DNA of 37,728 bases from Candidatus Woesearchaeota archaeon (GCA_016932315.1 JAFGDD010000027.1:1-37728); one strand, 5' to 3'. Counted from the first letter of the stretch, positions 21,712 to 30,014 are shown. Numbers and translations: made by a program. Notes: a model not told the origin generated them from the sequence alone.

Positions 21712-24610
21712 TCAAGAACCTGAACTTCTTTTCTTTTATCTCGGCAGTTGACTCGTGCTGGCTTTTCTTGTCTGTCTTCTTGACTATTTCCAGCTCGCTT
21801 GCTCCTATCTTTTCTTTGAGCTCGTCTGAGAATTTCTTTTCAAGAATAAACTCCGTCTCAACAATTACTTTGACCAAGTCAGTTCTCTTCAGCCCAGCAT
21901 TCTTTCTTAGCGCTTGTATTCTTCGCGTCATCTCCCTTGCGAATCCTTCCTGCTCTAAGCTGTGAGTCAGTGTTGTGTCCAGCTCTACCTTGATTAATTC
22001 TCCTTTTTGGTTGTCTGTTTTTTTTATGAGCAATTTCTTTATATTAGTCTGCTGCATAACAAGCTCTTCAACTTTTTTGAGGATATTAGGGTTCTCCACA
22101 AACACTTCTGCCCTTGCAAGAGGCCATCTCACTCCTATTCCTGCCTCTTCTCTCTTGGCTAGTATGATGGTGATGACTTCTTTCGCAATCTTTACCTCTT
22201 CCTCAATTGCTGGCTGAATTAACTTCTCATTATAAGCTGGCCAGCTGCAAAGATGAATTGATTCTGATGCGAATTCTTCTTCAGGATACTCTTCCCTTAA
22301 TGCCTGATAAATTGATTCTGATATAAAGGGCATGCTGGGCGCCATTATCTTTAATATATTAATTAGTGCTTCGAATATTGTGTCAATCACTACTTGCTTG
22401 TTTTCCTTCTCCCTGACGAACTGGATATAAGCCCTTGATAAGTCAAGGTATAAGCTTTCAATTATAGGGTTGAGCTCACTGAGCATGTACTCCTCGTGCA
22501 GCTTGGTGATTTCCTTGATTGTTGAGTGCACCCTGGATAATATGTACTTTTCTTCTATTCCTAGTTTATGGCTATGATTGTCATGAGTATCATTTTCTGT
22601 TCTTATTTTGCGGGGTTCAATCTTATGAGTCCTTGTCAAGTCCAGCAAGTAATTATGGATGTTCCAGAAAACCTGCAAGTTCTTGAACTTCACCTTGGCG
22701 TCTTCCCAGGAAAAATTTATGTCAAGCCCTGGCTTGGTCTCGCACATATAATACCTTAATGTGTCTGCTCCGTGCTTGTCAACCAGCTCATAAGGCGAGA
22801 TTATGTTGCCGAGGCTTTTACTCATCTTCTTGCCTTCAACATCAGTAAGCATTCCGTGCATGTAGCAGGCTTTGAAGCAGGGCTTTCTGAAAGCTATCAT
22901 GCTGGCTACCATGAGAAGGTTAAACCATCCCCTTATCTGCTCTTTTGCCTCAAGAATGAAGTCTGCCGGGAAGTATCTTTCAAACAACTCAGTTCTTTGA
23001 GGATAGTACAAGCAGTTCCAGCTAGATGTTCCAGCATCTATCCATACATCCATGATATCAGGAATCCTCTTCACTGTTCCGCCGCACTTGCACTTCCATA
23101 CAACATTATCAATCCACGGCTTATGGAGATTTTCAGGAATCTTGTTCTTACCTGCCTTCTCCTCAAGCTCCTCAATGCTTCCAATCACGTCGTAAGCTGC
23201 GCATTTCTCGCAGTGCCATATTGGGACTGGAGTACCCCAGTACCTTTGCTTTGTAATGCTATTATCCCTTAGATTGTTAAGCCAGGAATGGAATGCGTTC
23301 TTGCCTGCGTTTGGCACCCAGTATGTTTCCTGGTTTGCTTTTATCATTTCATCTTTCAAGTCCTCAACCTTGAAGAACCACTGCCTTGTCTTCCTGAAGA
23401 TGGCTGGTGATGAGCACCTCTCGCAGTGAGGATAATCGTGCTTTACCTTAGTGGTTGCTATTAGCACCCCATCTTTTTTCAGTGCTTCTGTGAACTTGTA
23501 ATCATCTGTCCTTGCAACGAACCCTGCGAATTTCCCTGCATCTTTTGGGAATACTCCTTGCTCGTCCAATGTGTTAAATGGAGGAATATTGTTCCTGTAG
23601 CCTACTTCGTAGTCTTCTGGCCCGCAGCCAGGAGCGCAATGCACCAATCCTGTGCCTGCACTGGTGTCAACGTATTCTGATGATAAGACAACTGTATGCA
23701 CCTTAGGATGCTTCTTCTTTAATTCCTTGTAAACATCAAGCTCATCATTCCAGGGATGCTCATACTCTAATCCTTCGAGCTTTGCTCCATTAAACTCCTC
23801 TATTACTTGGAATGATTTGTCAGCCACTCCTCCTATAAAGACTCCTACTAAATCTTTTGCAACAATCCATTTCTCATTGCCCACACTGGCTTTTACATAA
23901 TCAAGGTCAGGGTTGACCATTATTGCAAGGTTGAACATTATAGTCCAGGGAGTGGTGGTCCATATGATTAAGTGCTCATCATCTTTTCCTTTGACTTTGA
24001 ACTTGATGAATATGCTGTCATCCTCTACTTCCTTGTAATCGCACTCATGCTTGGCCATGGCTGTAGCGCAGTTAGGGCACCACGTCAATGTCTTCTCGCC
24101 TTCATACAATCTTCCCTGTTCATGGGCTTTCTTAACAAGTAACCATTCGCCTTCTATGAACTCGTTCTTCACAGGCATGTAAGCATTCTCATAATCCATC
24201 CACACGCCAAGACGCCACAAGTCTTTGTTCATCAATTCTGCCATTTCAGTAGAGAATTTGAGGCATTCGTTTGAGAATTTCTCCACTCCGAATTTCTCAA
24301 TATCAGGCTTGAACTTTATCTTGTGCAAAGCCATGACTTTTCTCTCAGTAGGCAATCCGTGCATGTCATAACCAGCCCTGTCCCAGACATCAAAGCCTTT
24401 CATGCGCCTGTAACGCATAGCCATGTCTTTCAATGAGTTATTCCAGGCAGTTCCCATGTGAATCTTGCCGCTGGTGTAAGGCGGTCCCTGGAGAAAATAG
24501 AAAGGCTTGCCTTCCTTGTTCTTCTCCTTAACCTTCTGGTAAATATTATTTTCCTCCCAGAACTTCAAAACCTGGGCTTCAACTTCCTTGAAATCATACG
24601 GCTTAGCCAT
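21704..24610 (-). CDS. ileS: Isoleucyl-tRNA synthetase
   Basis: This class I synthetase charges tRNA-Ile. The HIGH-type motif is GPPYTSGKIHMGTAWNN (about 42-58), the CP1 editing domain shows WTTTPWT, and zinc-binding pairs WCPNCA and CERCSSPAIF, and later WHCEKC, are present. The KMSKS loop reads GKKMSKSLGN. The catalytic-domain segment WNCLYYPQ follows DVWIDAGTSSW. At 968 residues it is full length for the eukaryote/archaeal-like type, with an anticodon-binding domain and a C-terminal tail. Its 5' leader contains a structured element with alternative pairings (24630-24762), and its 3' end overlaps the M23 gene. Confidence 0.97.
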   Translation of the reverse strand: MAKPYDFKEVEAQVLKFWEENNIYQKVKEKNKEGKPFYFLQGPPYTSGKIHMGTAWNNSLKDMAMRYRRMKGFDVWDRAGYDMHGLPTERKVMALHKIKFKPDIEKFGVEKFSNECLKFSTEMAELMNKDLWRLGVWMDYENAYMPVKNEFIEGEWLLVKKAHEQGRLYEGEKTLTWCPNCATAMAKHECDYKEVEDDSIFIKFKVKGKDDEHLIIWTTTPWTIMFNLAIMVNPDLDYVKASVGNEKWIVAKDLVGVFIGGVADKSFQVIEEFNGAKLEGLEYEHPWNDELDVYKELKKKHPKVHTVVLSSEYVDTSAGTGLVHCAPGCGPEDYEVGYRNNIPPFNTLDEQGVFPKDAGKFAGFVARTDDYKFTEALKKDGVLIATTKVKHDYPHCERCSSPAIFRKTRQWFFKVEDLKDEMIKANQETYWVPNAGKNAFHSWLNNLRDNSITKQRYWGTPVPIWHCEKCAAYDVIGSIEELEEKAGKNKIPENLHKPWIDNVVWKCKCGGTVKRIPDIMDVWIDAGTSSWNCLYYPQRTELFERYFPADFILEAKEQIRGWFNLLMVASMIAFRKPCFKACYMHGMLTDVEGKKMSKSLGNIISPYELVDKHGADTLRYYMCETKPGLDINFSWEDAKVKFKNLQVFWNIHNYLLDLTRTHKIEPRKIRTENDTHDNHSHKLGIEEKYILSRVHSTIKEITKLHEEYMLSELNPIIESLYLDLSRAYIQFVREKENKQVVIDTIFEALINILKIMAPSMPFISESIYQALREEYPEEEFASESIHLCSWPAYNEKLIQPAIEEEVKIAKEVITIILAKREEAGIGVRWPLARAEVFVENPNILKKVEELVMQQTNIKKLLIKKTDNQKGELIKVELDTTLTHSLEQEGFAREMTRRIQALRKNAGLKRTDLVKVIVETEFILEKKFSDELKEKIGASELEIVKKTDKKSQHESTAEIKEKKFRFLII

Positions 24611-24629
24611 TTTAGTTTGTGAGCATTAA

Positions 24630-24762
24630 GTCATTATTGCCCTAAGGTCGAAATGTCTTCAATAAACATATCTAATGCGTCGCCGGGGGTTGCCCCATAC
24701 GGGGAGGCAGCATCCGCGATAATAACTGCTAACATTTCGAAGGCAATGACGAAATGCGAACA
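24630..24762 (-). promoter_or_regulatory. Structured ileS 5' leader carrying a B-type core (B element 5)
   Basis: On the ileS strand the core reads CCCC-GTAT-GGGG-CAA-CCCCC (24685-24704). Outside it GTCATT...GCC pairs with GGCAATGAC, and ACATTTCG (24657-24650 on minus) pairs with CGAAATGT (24739-24732). The same CGAAATG can instead pair with CATTTCG at 24756-24750. The two pairings exclude each other, as in a switch. The 3' partner lies about 40 nt before the ileS start. An RNA leader controlling isoleucyl-tRNA synthetase is an attractive inference. Confidence 0.5.
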
Positions 24763-24864
24763 CTCCTTTTATCAAACTCTTTTGTTTTCTTTTATGCTTT
24801 ATATTGTTTTCTATCATTAAAACCCAAAAGCCAGCTTTAAAATAAAAACTGGCCAGATCAGATT

Positions 24865-24948
24865 ATGATAATAATGATAGAAATTGAACTAGCAATGATG
24901 ATGCTCGCTTTGATTATGGTGTTGCTAGTCATGTATTGCAGAGATTAA
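24865..24948 (+). CDS. Possible 27-aa hydrophobic microprotein
   Basis: The 27-codon ORF reads MIIMIEIELAMMMLALIMVL and ends LVMYCRD, giving a single strongly hydrophobic span. There is no clear ribosome binding site or promoter. It could be a membrane microprotein, or chance in AT-rich DNA; five methionines between residues 1 and 13 make the start uncertain. Confidence 0.25.
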   Translation: MIIMIEIELAMMMLALIMVLLVMYCRD

Positions 24949-24992
24949 GTTGAGGTTTATAAAGATTACTGCTATTGTATACAAATAATTAT

Positions 24993-25146
24993 AAAATAGC
25001 CGCCTTGCGCACCCCGAGGGGCCAACCCCCGCGCAAGCAACCGCCAGCCAAGTCCTTAACAAAACTTTGTTTTGAACATGCAAAACATGTAACAAATAAA
25101 TTTGTTTGCGTCCTTGGCTTTGTTGCAGGTTGCGGCGGCTTTTTTT
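24993..25146 (+). repeat. B element 6 (expanded interior)
   Basis: AGCCGCC (24998-25004) pairs with GGCGGCT (25134-25140), then a T-run. TTGCGC (25005-25010) pairs with GCGCAA (25031-25036) around the core CCCC-GA-GGGG-CCAA-CCCCC. GCAACC (25037-25042) pairs with GGTTGC (25128-25133). GCCAAG pairs with CTTGGC (25047-25052 with 25113-25118). The interior holds three extra hairpins, including CAAAAC-TTT-GTTTTG (25060-25074). The core matches B element 1 exactly while the closing stem differs (TTGCGC versus TTGGAC). Confidence 0.75.
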
Positions 25147-25204
25147 GTGCCGAAGGAAAAGTTTTATATACTTATTTTGACAGGTTTATTGTTAAAGAGG
25201 GCTG

Positions 25205-25819
25205 ATGAATAAGCAGAACGAGTTGACTCCTGAAGAGGAAAAGATATTACGTAGCATTGAGCTCGAGAAGCTATGCGATTTGATGATTAAAAAGCAGGAC
25301 CAGTTAGTTCTTCACCAGGCAATGATTAAGCTTGAGGGCGATAAGTTCTTTGACAGGTTTCAGTACACTTACCCTGAGAAGATAACAAAGATTTATGATA
25401 TTATTGCAGAGCAGGGAGTAGGCCACGTAATTTATCATGAGCCTCATTTCATATTATTGAGCGCCATGGTGGTTAAAACTGAAGATGCGTTTCCAATGCC
25501 TAAGAACAGGCTTGATTTTCACACGCTTCCTTACCATTATAGGAGTTCTGAAGCAATAAGGGAGTTGCTGGATTTCTGGTATTACAATTTGGATTTAAGA
25601 AAAACCCTTGTGCTTTCAGAAGACCATCTTTTCAATGTGGATAAGCTTCGCGATGGGCCTGATCACAAGCCGCACACTCCTTTTGAAGAGGCAGCTCTTT
25701 TTCTCGGAGGCTATACCAACATTTCATTAACGCCTTTTTGCACTCAGGAATTATCAGGCTCTATTATGAGCATTGATGACAAGATGAAGTTTTACAAGAA
25801 GATAGGCAATATTAATTAA
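25205..25819 (+). CDS. Protein of unknown function (204 aa)
   Basis: I do not recognise the family. It is soluble, with a charged helical N-terminus (EEEKILRSIELEKLCDLMIKK, about 10-30), an aromatic and histidine-rich middle (VIYHEPHFILL, DFHTLPYHYR, about 75-115) and an acidic C-terminal part containing LSEDHLFNVDKLRDGPDHKPH. The many histidines may bind metal, but no known motif is present. TTTTATATA at 25162-25170 and AAAGAGG about 5 nt before the ATG support it as a real gene with a short leader. B element 6 lies directly upstream. The next gene, trxB, has its own TATA box. Confidence 0.65.
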   Translation: MNKQNELTPEEEKILRSIELEKLCDLMIKKQDQLVLHQAMIKLEGDKFFDRFQYTYPEKITKIYDIIAEQGVGHVIYHEPHFILLSAMVVKTEDAFPMPKNRLDFHTLPYHYRSSEAIRELLDFWYYNLDLRKTLVLSEDHLFNVDKLRDGPDHKPHTPFEEAALFLGGYTNISLTPFCTQELSGSIMSIDDKMKFYKKIGNIN

Positions 25820-25889
25820 TTGTTGCAAAAGATAAGCCTATTCTATGAACAAAAAAATATATAAAGCGTGCCCTGATTTTATTTTTTAA

Positions 25890-26828
25890 GTGAGCAACAT
25901 GTACGACGTAATTATCATTGGCGCAGGATTTGCAGGCTATAGTGCTGCTATTTATTGCGTTAGGTATAATCTTAAGACTTTAGTAGTTGCCAAGCAGCTT
26001 GGAGGCACAATCATTAATTCTGAGAAGGTGGAGAACTATCCTGGCTTCAAGGCAATACCAGGGTTTGAGCTGATGCAGAAGTTCGAGGAGCAAGCCAAGG
26101 AGTTTGGCGCAGAGATGGCTGTTGACGAGGTTATCGGCGTTGTCAGGGAGAAGAATGATTTCAAAGTTGAGACCAAGAATGGCAAGGAGTATATTGCAAA
26201 GACAGTAATTCTGGCTACTGGCACTGAGAGGAGAAAACTTGAGGTAAAGGGAGCCAAGGAGTTTGAAGGAAAAGGGATTCATTACTGCGCAACGTGTGAC
26301 GGAGCATTTTACAGGAACAAGATTGTAGTGGTTATTGGCGGCAGCAACAGCGCAGCGCACGCAGCACTATTATTGAGCAGGTTTGCAAAGAAAGTTTACG
26401 TTATATATAGGGGTGCTGAGCTCAGGTGCGAGCCAGTGCTAAGTGACCAGATAAAAAAGATTCCTCATGCTGAATTATTGTGCGGGTTTAATATAACAGA
26501 GGTTAAGGGCAAGGATTTCCTGGAAAAAGTAGTGCTTGACATCCCTTACAAAGAGCATAATGAGCTTGTAGTTGATGGATTGTTCGTGGAGATTGGCAGC
26601 GTGCCTAGCAGCGTAATTGCAAAAGAGCTTGGAGTTGAGCTGAACCATTCTAACGAGATTGTTGTAGACGCTCACTGCGCAACCAATGTGAAAGGAATAT
26701 TTGCAGCAGGCGACGTGACGAATACTGTGCTCAAGCAGGGAATAACAGCAGCAGCCCAGGGAGTGATAGCAGCTACCAGTGCTTACCACCAGATAACTGG
26801 CAAGACAACGCACGGGGCGTGGGGCTGA
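25890..26828 (+). CDS. trxB: Thioredoxin reductase-like flavoprotein
   Basis: This is a two-domain FAD/NAD(P) disulfide reductase of 312 residues. FAD-binding GAGFAGYSAA lies at about 11-20, the redox-active CATC in HYCATCDGAFY, the dinucleotide-binding domain begins VVVIGGSNSAAHAALLLSRF, and the C-terminal FAD motif is GIFAAGDVTN. It presumably reduces the thioredoxin encoded 1 kb downstream. The usual NADPH-binding HRRxxxR is replaced by YRGAELR, so cofactor preference may be NADH or something else. A TATA box (25857-25865) ends 25 nt before the GTG start, supporting a leaderless GTG; ATG 25899 is the alternative. Confidence 0.93.
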   Translation: MSNMYDVIIIGAGFAGYSAAIYCVRYNLKTLVVAKQLGGTIINSEKVENYPGFKAIPGFELMQKFEEQAKEFGAEMAVDEVIGVVREKNDFKVETKNGKEYIAKTVILATGTERRKLEVKGAKEFEGKGIHYCATCDGAFYRNKIVVVIGGSNSAAHAALLLSRFAKKVYVIYRGAELRCEPVLSDQIKKIPHAELLCGFNITEVKGKDFLEKVVLDIPYKEHNELVVDGLFVEIGSVPSSVIAKELGVELNHSNEIVVDAHCATNVKGIFAAGDVTNTVLKQGITAAAQGVIAATSAYHQITGKTTHGAWG

Positions 26829-26906
26829 TAATATTCTGTTTAATCCTGGTAATAAACAAATAAACAAAAAGATTTATATTCTCCCAATCCAGCTTAAGAC
26901 TTAAAC

Positions 26907-27752
26907 ATGCCTAAGTTATTGACTGAAGATGACGTTCATATTTACTACAGGTTTCTGAATAAGAGTCAGCACCCTAAAAAGCCCGTTCTTATATTCATTC
27001 ATGGCTGGGTGATGAATTGGACTTGTTTTAAGAACGAGATAATCTTTTTCAAGAGAAAAAAATACCCTGTGCTCTATCTTGATCTAAGAGGACACGGTAA
27101 GTCTGACAAGCCAGACAGAATTGATAAATATGACTTCAACCTGATGGCAGGTGACCTTAAGCAGGTGCTCGATAAGGAGCAAGTCCATAAGTGCATTTTA
27201 ATAGGGCATAGCATGGGTGGGATGATTTCGTTATTGTTTGCTTTAAACAATCCTGATTATGTTAGCAGGCTAATCCTTATTGATTCATCCTGTGAAAACC
27301 CGTTATTCTCACCTAAGATAAAATATTTTCATAAGCACAAGAAATTTGCCAAGTTGCTCGCTGATTTCATAATAGAGCATACTGCTGTAAAGAAGCATTT
27401 CCGCCGGATTAAAGAACTGGATGTGTCAAAGCTAAAATCAAAATCAGACATCATGATTTTCCTTGAAGGGTTCATCCACACACCCCTCCATTCATGCTTT
27501 GCCGTTCTGGAGGAGATGTTTCACTATGATTTGAGAGAAAAATTGCCTAAACTAAAGGTTCCGACATTAATAATTGCAAGCCAAGATGATCAGTTCTTCA
27601 CTATGAGAATGGCTAAATACCTGAAAAATAGGATTGCTGATTCAAAAATCCTGGTAGATCAGGGGACTCACTCTGTTATTATCAAGAAGCCAGAGGAGAT
27701 CGCTATTCAGATATATGGTTTCATTAATGAAGTTTGCTATGTGGACAACTAA
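26907..27752 (+). CDS. Alpha/beta-hydrolase
   Basis: This is a single-domain alpha/beta-hydrolase of 281 residues. The oxyanion region is LIFIHGWVMNW, the strand-4/helix region is YLDLRGHGKSDKPD, the nucleophile elbow is GHSMGGM (Ser about 95), the acid is probably in IIASQDDQFF and the histidine in QGTHSVII. A helical cap lies between about 128 and 200. It has no signal peptide. The substrate is unknown: esterase, lipase or peptidase activities are all possible in this fold. A TATA box (TTTATAT, 26873-26879) ends 28 nt before the ATG, so it is transcribed on its own and leaderless. It lies between trxB and trxA without a known functional link. Confidence 0.88.
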   Translation: MPKLLTEDDVHIYYRFLNKSQHPKKPVLIFIHGWVMNWTCFKNEIIFFKRKKYPVLYLDLRGHGKSDKPDRIDKYDFNLMAGDLKQVLDKEQVHKCILIGHSMGGMISLLFALNNPDYVSRLILIDSSCENPLFSPKIKYFHKHKKFAKLLADFIIEHTAVKKHFRRIKELDVSKLKSKSDIMIFLEGFIHTPLHSCFAVLEEMFHYDLREKLPKLKVPTLIIASQDDQFFTMRMAKYLKNRIADSKILVDQGTHSVIIKKPEEIAIQIYGFINEVCYVDN

Positions 27753-27886
27753 AAGATGCAACGCATAGCATATATCTGACTACAACAATATTTTTAAAGG
27801 GCTGCCTTATTAGTGTGATATGAAACTAATCTTATTGGATTAATCGAGGCTTATTGGGTTAGTCAAGGAATCAAGGGGTGTGTGAG

Positions 27887-28198
27887 ATGGCTGTTGAGCT
27901 TAATGAGGATAATTTCAAGCAGAGCACAAAGACAGGTAAGGCAGTAGTGGACTTCTACGCAGACTGGTGCGGTCCGTGCCAGATGATGAAGCCCATATTT
28001 GAAAAAGTAGGCAAGGAACTAAAAGGAGTCAATTTCTTCAAATTCAATGTTGACAACAGTGCAGAAGTAGCCAGTGAGTACTCTGTCAGAAGCATACCTA
28101 CGATTATCTTCATGAAAGACGGCAAGGAAGTAGACAGGGTTCTCGGATTAATGTACGAGGAAGACTTCAAGGCGAAGATAAGCAGTGTTTTCAAATAA
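27887..28198 (+). CDS. trxA: Thioredoxin
   Basis: This is a classic thioredoxin: VDFYADWCGPCQMMKPIFE with the WCGPC active site near residues 25-30, then the cis-proline region VRSIPTIIFMKDGKEV. At about 103 residues it has normal length and no signal peptide, so it is cytosolic. It likely takes electrons from the TrxB-like protein upstream. The ATG at 27887 has GGGGTG about 6 nt before it; the upstream in-frame GTG lies in that ribosome binding site. TTTTTAAA at 27791-27798 would give a leader of roughly 65 nt. Confidence 0.96.
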   Translation: MAVELNEDNFKQSTKTGKAVVDFYADWCGPCQMMKPIFEKVGKELKGVNFFKFNVDNSAEVASEYSVRSIPTIIFMKDGKEVDRVLGLMYEEDFKAKISSVFK

Positions 28199-28315
28199 CA
28201 TTCTGGATGTCTTGCCCTGAATTTGTTTCTGTTGGCTAATTGTAATTTTCAGAGAATGTTTATAAACAAAACCGCATTCCTTTTTTCTACAAGCAGTGCT
28301 ATGAAAGGATGAAAA

Positions 28316-28954
28316 ATGGGGATTGAGCAAATACTAAAGCCAATGGAAGGAGATGAACCAAAGGAAGAGCATCTTCCTGGTGATGCAGTTCAAACAGAGA
28401 CTTGGAATGGAACAATTGAACTGAAATATATCTCGTTGCACGGGGAAGACGCAAAATTAATCCTTGAAGGTACGCTGGACTTTCCAGCAGGCTATTGCGA
28501 AGATTTGAATAAGCTGCAGTTGCTCCTGAAAAAGAAATCATATCAGGATTATCAACCATTGGATAATCTGTTTCCATTCCGCTTTTTCTCAATACAAACT
28601 GCCAAGCAAGAAGAATGCTCTGTTCCTTTTGAGCTAACTGCCAACGACCTTGGCATAGATGAAGTTGAAGGAAAATTTAAGGTTTATAACCTGCCCTTAA
28701 GGAAAACCATGATAGGAAAAAGAATGGAGCTAAAAAAAATTCATGGTGAAAGAGAATTGGCCTTTGGAAAGTATGATATCATAACCCTTAGGCCAACTCT
28801 GGATTCGATAACAAAAGTTAAAGATACTCTAATCCAAAACTGCCGTAGTTATGTTCATATCTCTTGGACAGCCGCAAGCTTTACTGCGCCCGATGGAAAA
28901 AGGCATCCTGTTTATTCTTCTCTTAATCTTTATACTGGTTTCAGAAGGCACTGA
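28316..28954 (+). CDS. Protein of unknown function (212 aa)
   Basis: I do not recognise it. It appears soluble and strand-rich in the first 90 residues (TWNGTIELKYISLHGEDAKL, ILEGTLDFPAGYCEDLNKLQ), with a middle part IDEVEGKFKVYNLPLRKTMI and a C-terminus with YVHISWTAASFTAPDGKRHP. There is no membrane segment or known catalytic motif. A TATA box (TTTATAAA at 28259-28266) and AAAGGATG just upstream support the ATG. A three-codon ORF (ATG AAA GGA TGA, 28301-28312) overlaps the ribosome binding site. Downstream lgt has its own promoter. Confidence 0.6.
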   Translation: MGIEQILKPMEGDEPKEEHLPGDAVQTETWNGTIELKYISLHGEDAKLILEGTLDFPAGYCEDLNKLQLLLKKKSYQDYQPLDNLFPFRFFSIQTAKQEECSVPFELTANDLGIDEVEGKFKVYNLPLRKTMIGKRMELKKIHGERELAFGKYDIITLRPTLDSITKVKDTLIQNCRSYVHISWTAASFTAPDGKRHPVYSSLNLYTGFRRH

Positions 28955-29018
28955 TATGCTTTTATGAAGCATTCTTTCAACTAAATTTATAAACACAACT
29001 ATTCTTAATACTAATGAA

Positions 29019-29816
29019 GTGTTCATCCACAACATCAACCCGGTTCTTGCAACTATTGGATCTTTTGAGATAAGGTATTATGGATTGGTCTATGCTATCA
29101 GCTTCCTGGTTGCTTACTTTATGCTGAGATGGATTGCTAAGAAGGGCGAGATTAAGAATTTTACAGTTGAAAAAGCAGATATTTTTATTCTTTACCTTAT
29201 CATCGGCGCAATTGTAGGCGCAAGATTTTTGTTGTTCATCTTTTCTTACCCTGGCACTTTATTATCAGATCCTTTAGAGGTTTTCAGGGTTTGGCATGGT
29301 GGAATGAGCTTTCACGGCGGGCTTGTTGGAGCAGTAATTGCTGGCTTGTTGTTCTGCAGGAAGCATAAAGTAAATTTTTACAAGCTCGGAGACTTCCTTG
29401 TGCTGCCATTATCATTCTTTCTCATATTCGGAAGGATTGCTAATTTCATCAACGGAGAACTGGTCGGCACAAGAACAAATGCTCCATGGTGCTTTGTGTT
29501 CAAGGATTATGACGGTTGCAGGCATCCAAGCCAGTTGTACGAGGCTGCAAAAAACCTTTTCATGTTTATAGTGCTCAGCATTCTCTACTTCAGCAAGGAC
29601 GTCAAGAAGAAGCTAAATGACGGCATCATATTCTGGCTTTTCGCATTAATGTACGGCGTATTAAGGTTTATCATCACCTTCTGGCGCGACGATCCTCGAC
29701 CTTATCTTGAGCTTAGCGGAGGGCAAGTCCTTTGCGTGCTGATGGTTATTATAAGCATTTTCTTCCTGTTCAGAATACAAAGAAATAAAAAGAGAGAAAA
29801 CAAACTCAAAAAATAG
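29019..29816 (+). CDS. lgt: Prolipoprotein diacylglyceryl transferase (Lgt)
   Basis: In bacteria Lgt attaches diacylglycerol from phosphatidylglycerol to the lipobox cysteine of prelipoproteins. Family motifs are present: WHGGMSFHGGLVG, the signature FGRIANFINGELVG with its conserved Arg, Asn and Glu, HPSQLYEA, and the late arginine region YGVLRFIITFWRDDPRP. Seven hydrophobic segments fit an integral membrane enzyme, and 265 residues is typical. It is a bacterial-type enzyme in an archaeon, so the lipid donor is uncertain. TATA TTTATAAA (28986-28993) ends 26 nt before the GTG, indicating a leaderless start. A lipobox protein lies at 31720-32505. Its stop codon abuts an A module. Confidence 0.92.
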   Translation: MFIHNINPVLATIGSFEIRYYGLVYAISFLVAYFMLRWIAKKGEIKNFTVEKADIFILYLIIGAIVGARFLLFIFSYPGTLLSDPLEVFRVWHGGMSFHGGLVGAVIAGLLFCRKHKVNFYKLGDFLVLPLSFFLIFGRIANFINGELVGTRTNAPWCFVFKDYDGCRHPSQLYEAAKNLFMFIVLSILYFSKDVKKKLNDGIIFWLFALMYGVLRFIITFWRDDPRPYLELSGGQVLCVLMVIISIFFLFRIQRNKKRENKLKK

Positions 29817-29855
29817 TAAGCCTCCGCCCGGCGTGTAAGGGCGCCTAAAAATTTC
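29811..29855 (+). repeat. A module at the lgt stop codon
   Basis: The TAG stop continues as TAAGCCTC, then CGCC (29825-29828) pairs with GGCG (29840-29843) over an 11-nt loop, then CCTAAAAA. B element 7 follows after about 20 bp in the same orientation. Confidence 0.6.
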
Positions 29856-29875
29856 GTTCGTTAAATTAAAATAAG

Positions 29876-29999
29876 AAAAAAAGCGTTCTACACGGCATCC
29901 CGTTGGGAGCATCCCCTGCCGTGCCAGCGCCGGCCAAGGACTCAAACCAAAACTGGTTTTTCGTCCTAGGTCAAGGTGGCGCTGACACCCGCTTTTTTT
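29876..29999 (+). repeat. B element 7
   Basis: The outer stem is AAAAAAAGCG/CGCTTTTTTT. CACGGCA (29891-29897) pairs with TGCCGTG (29917-29923) around the core TCCC-GTT-GGGA-GCAT-CCCC. CAGCGCC (29925-29931) pairs with GGCGCTG (29978-29984). The core hairpin TCCC/GGGA is a compensatory change relative to CCCC/GGGG elsewhere. It ends only 15 bp before the tpiA start, so tpiA is probably expressed from a transcript passing through it. Confidence 0.75.
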
Positions 30000-30014
30000 C
30001 CGAGGAAACTAAAA

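Noticed and set aside
22772-23272. 166-residue plus-strand frame inside ileS
   Set aside because: It is antisense to strongly conserved IleRS motifs and has no independent support.
24975-25205. 76-residue plus-strand open frame across B element 6
   Set aside because: It is made of the stems and core of the repeat, has no ribosome binding site, and gives a basic, low-quality peptide.
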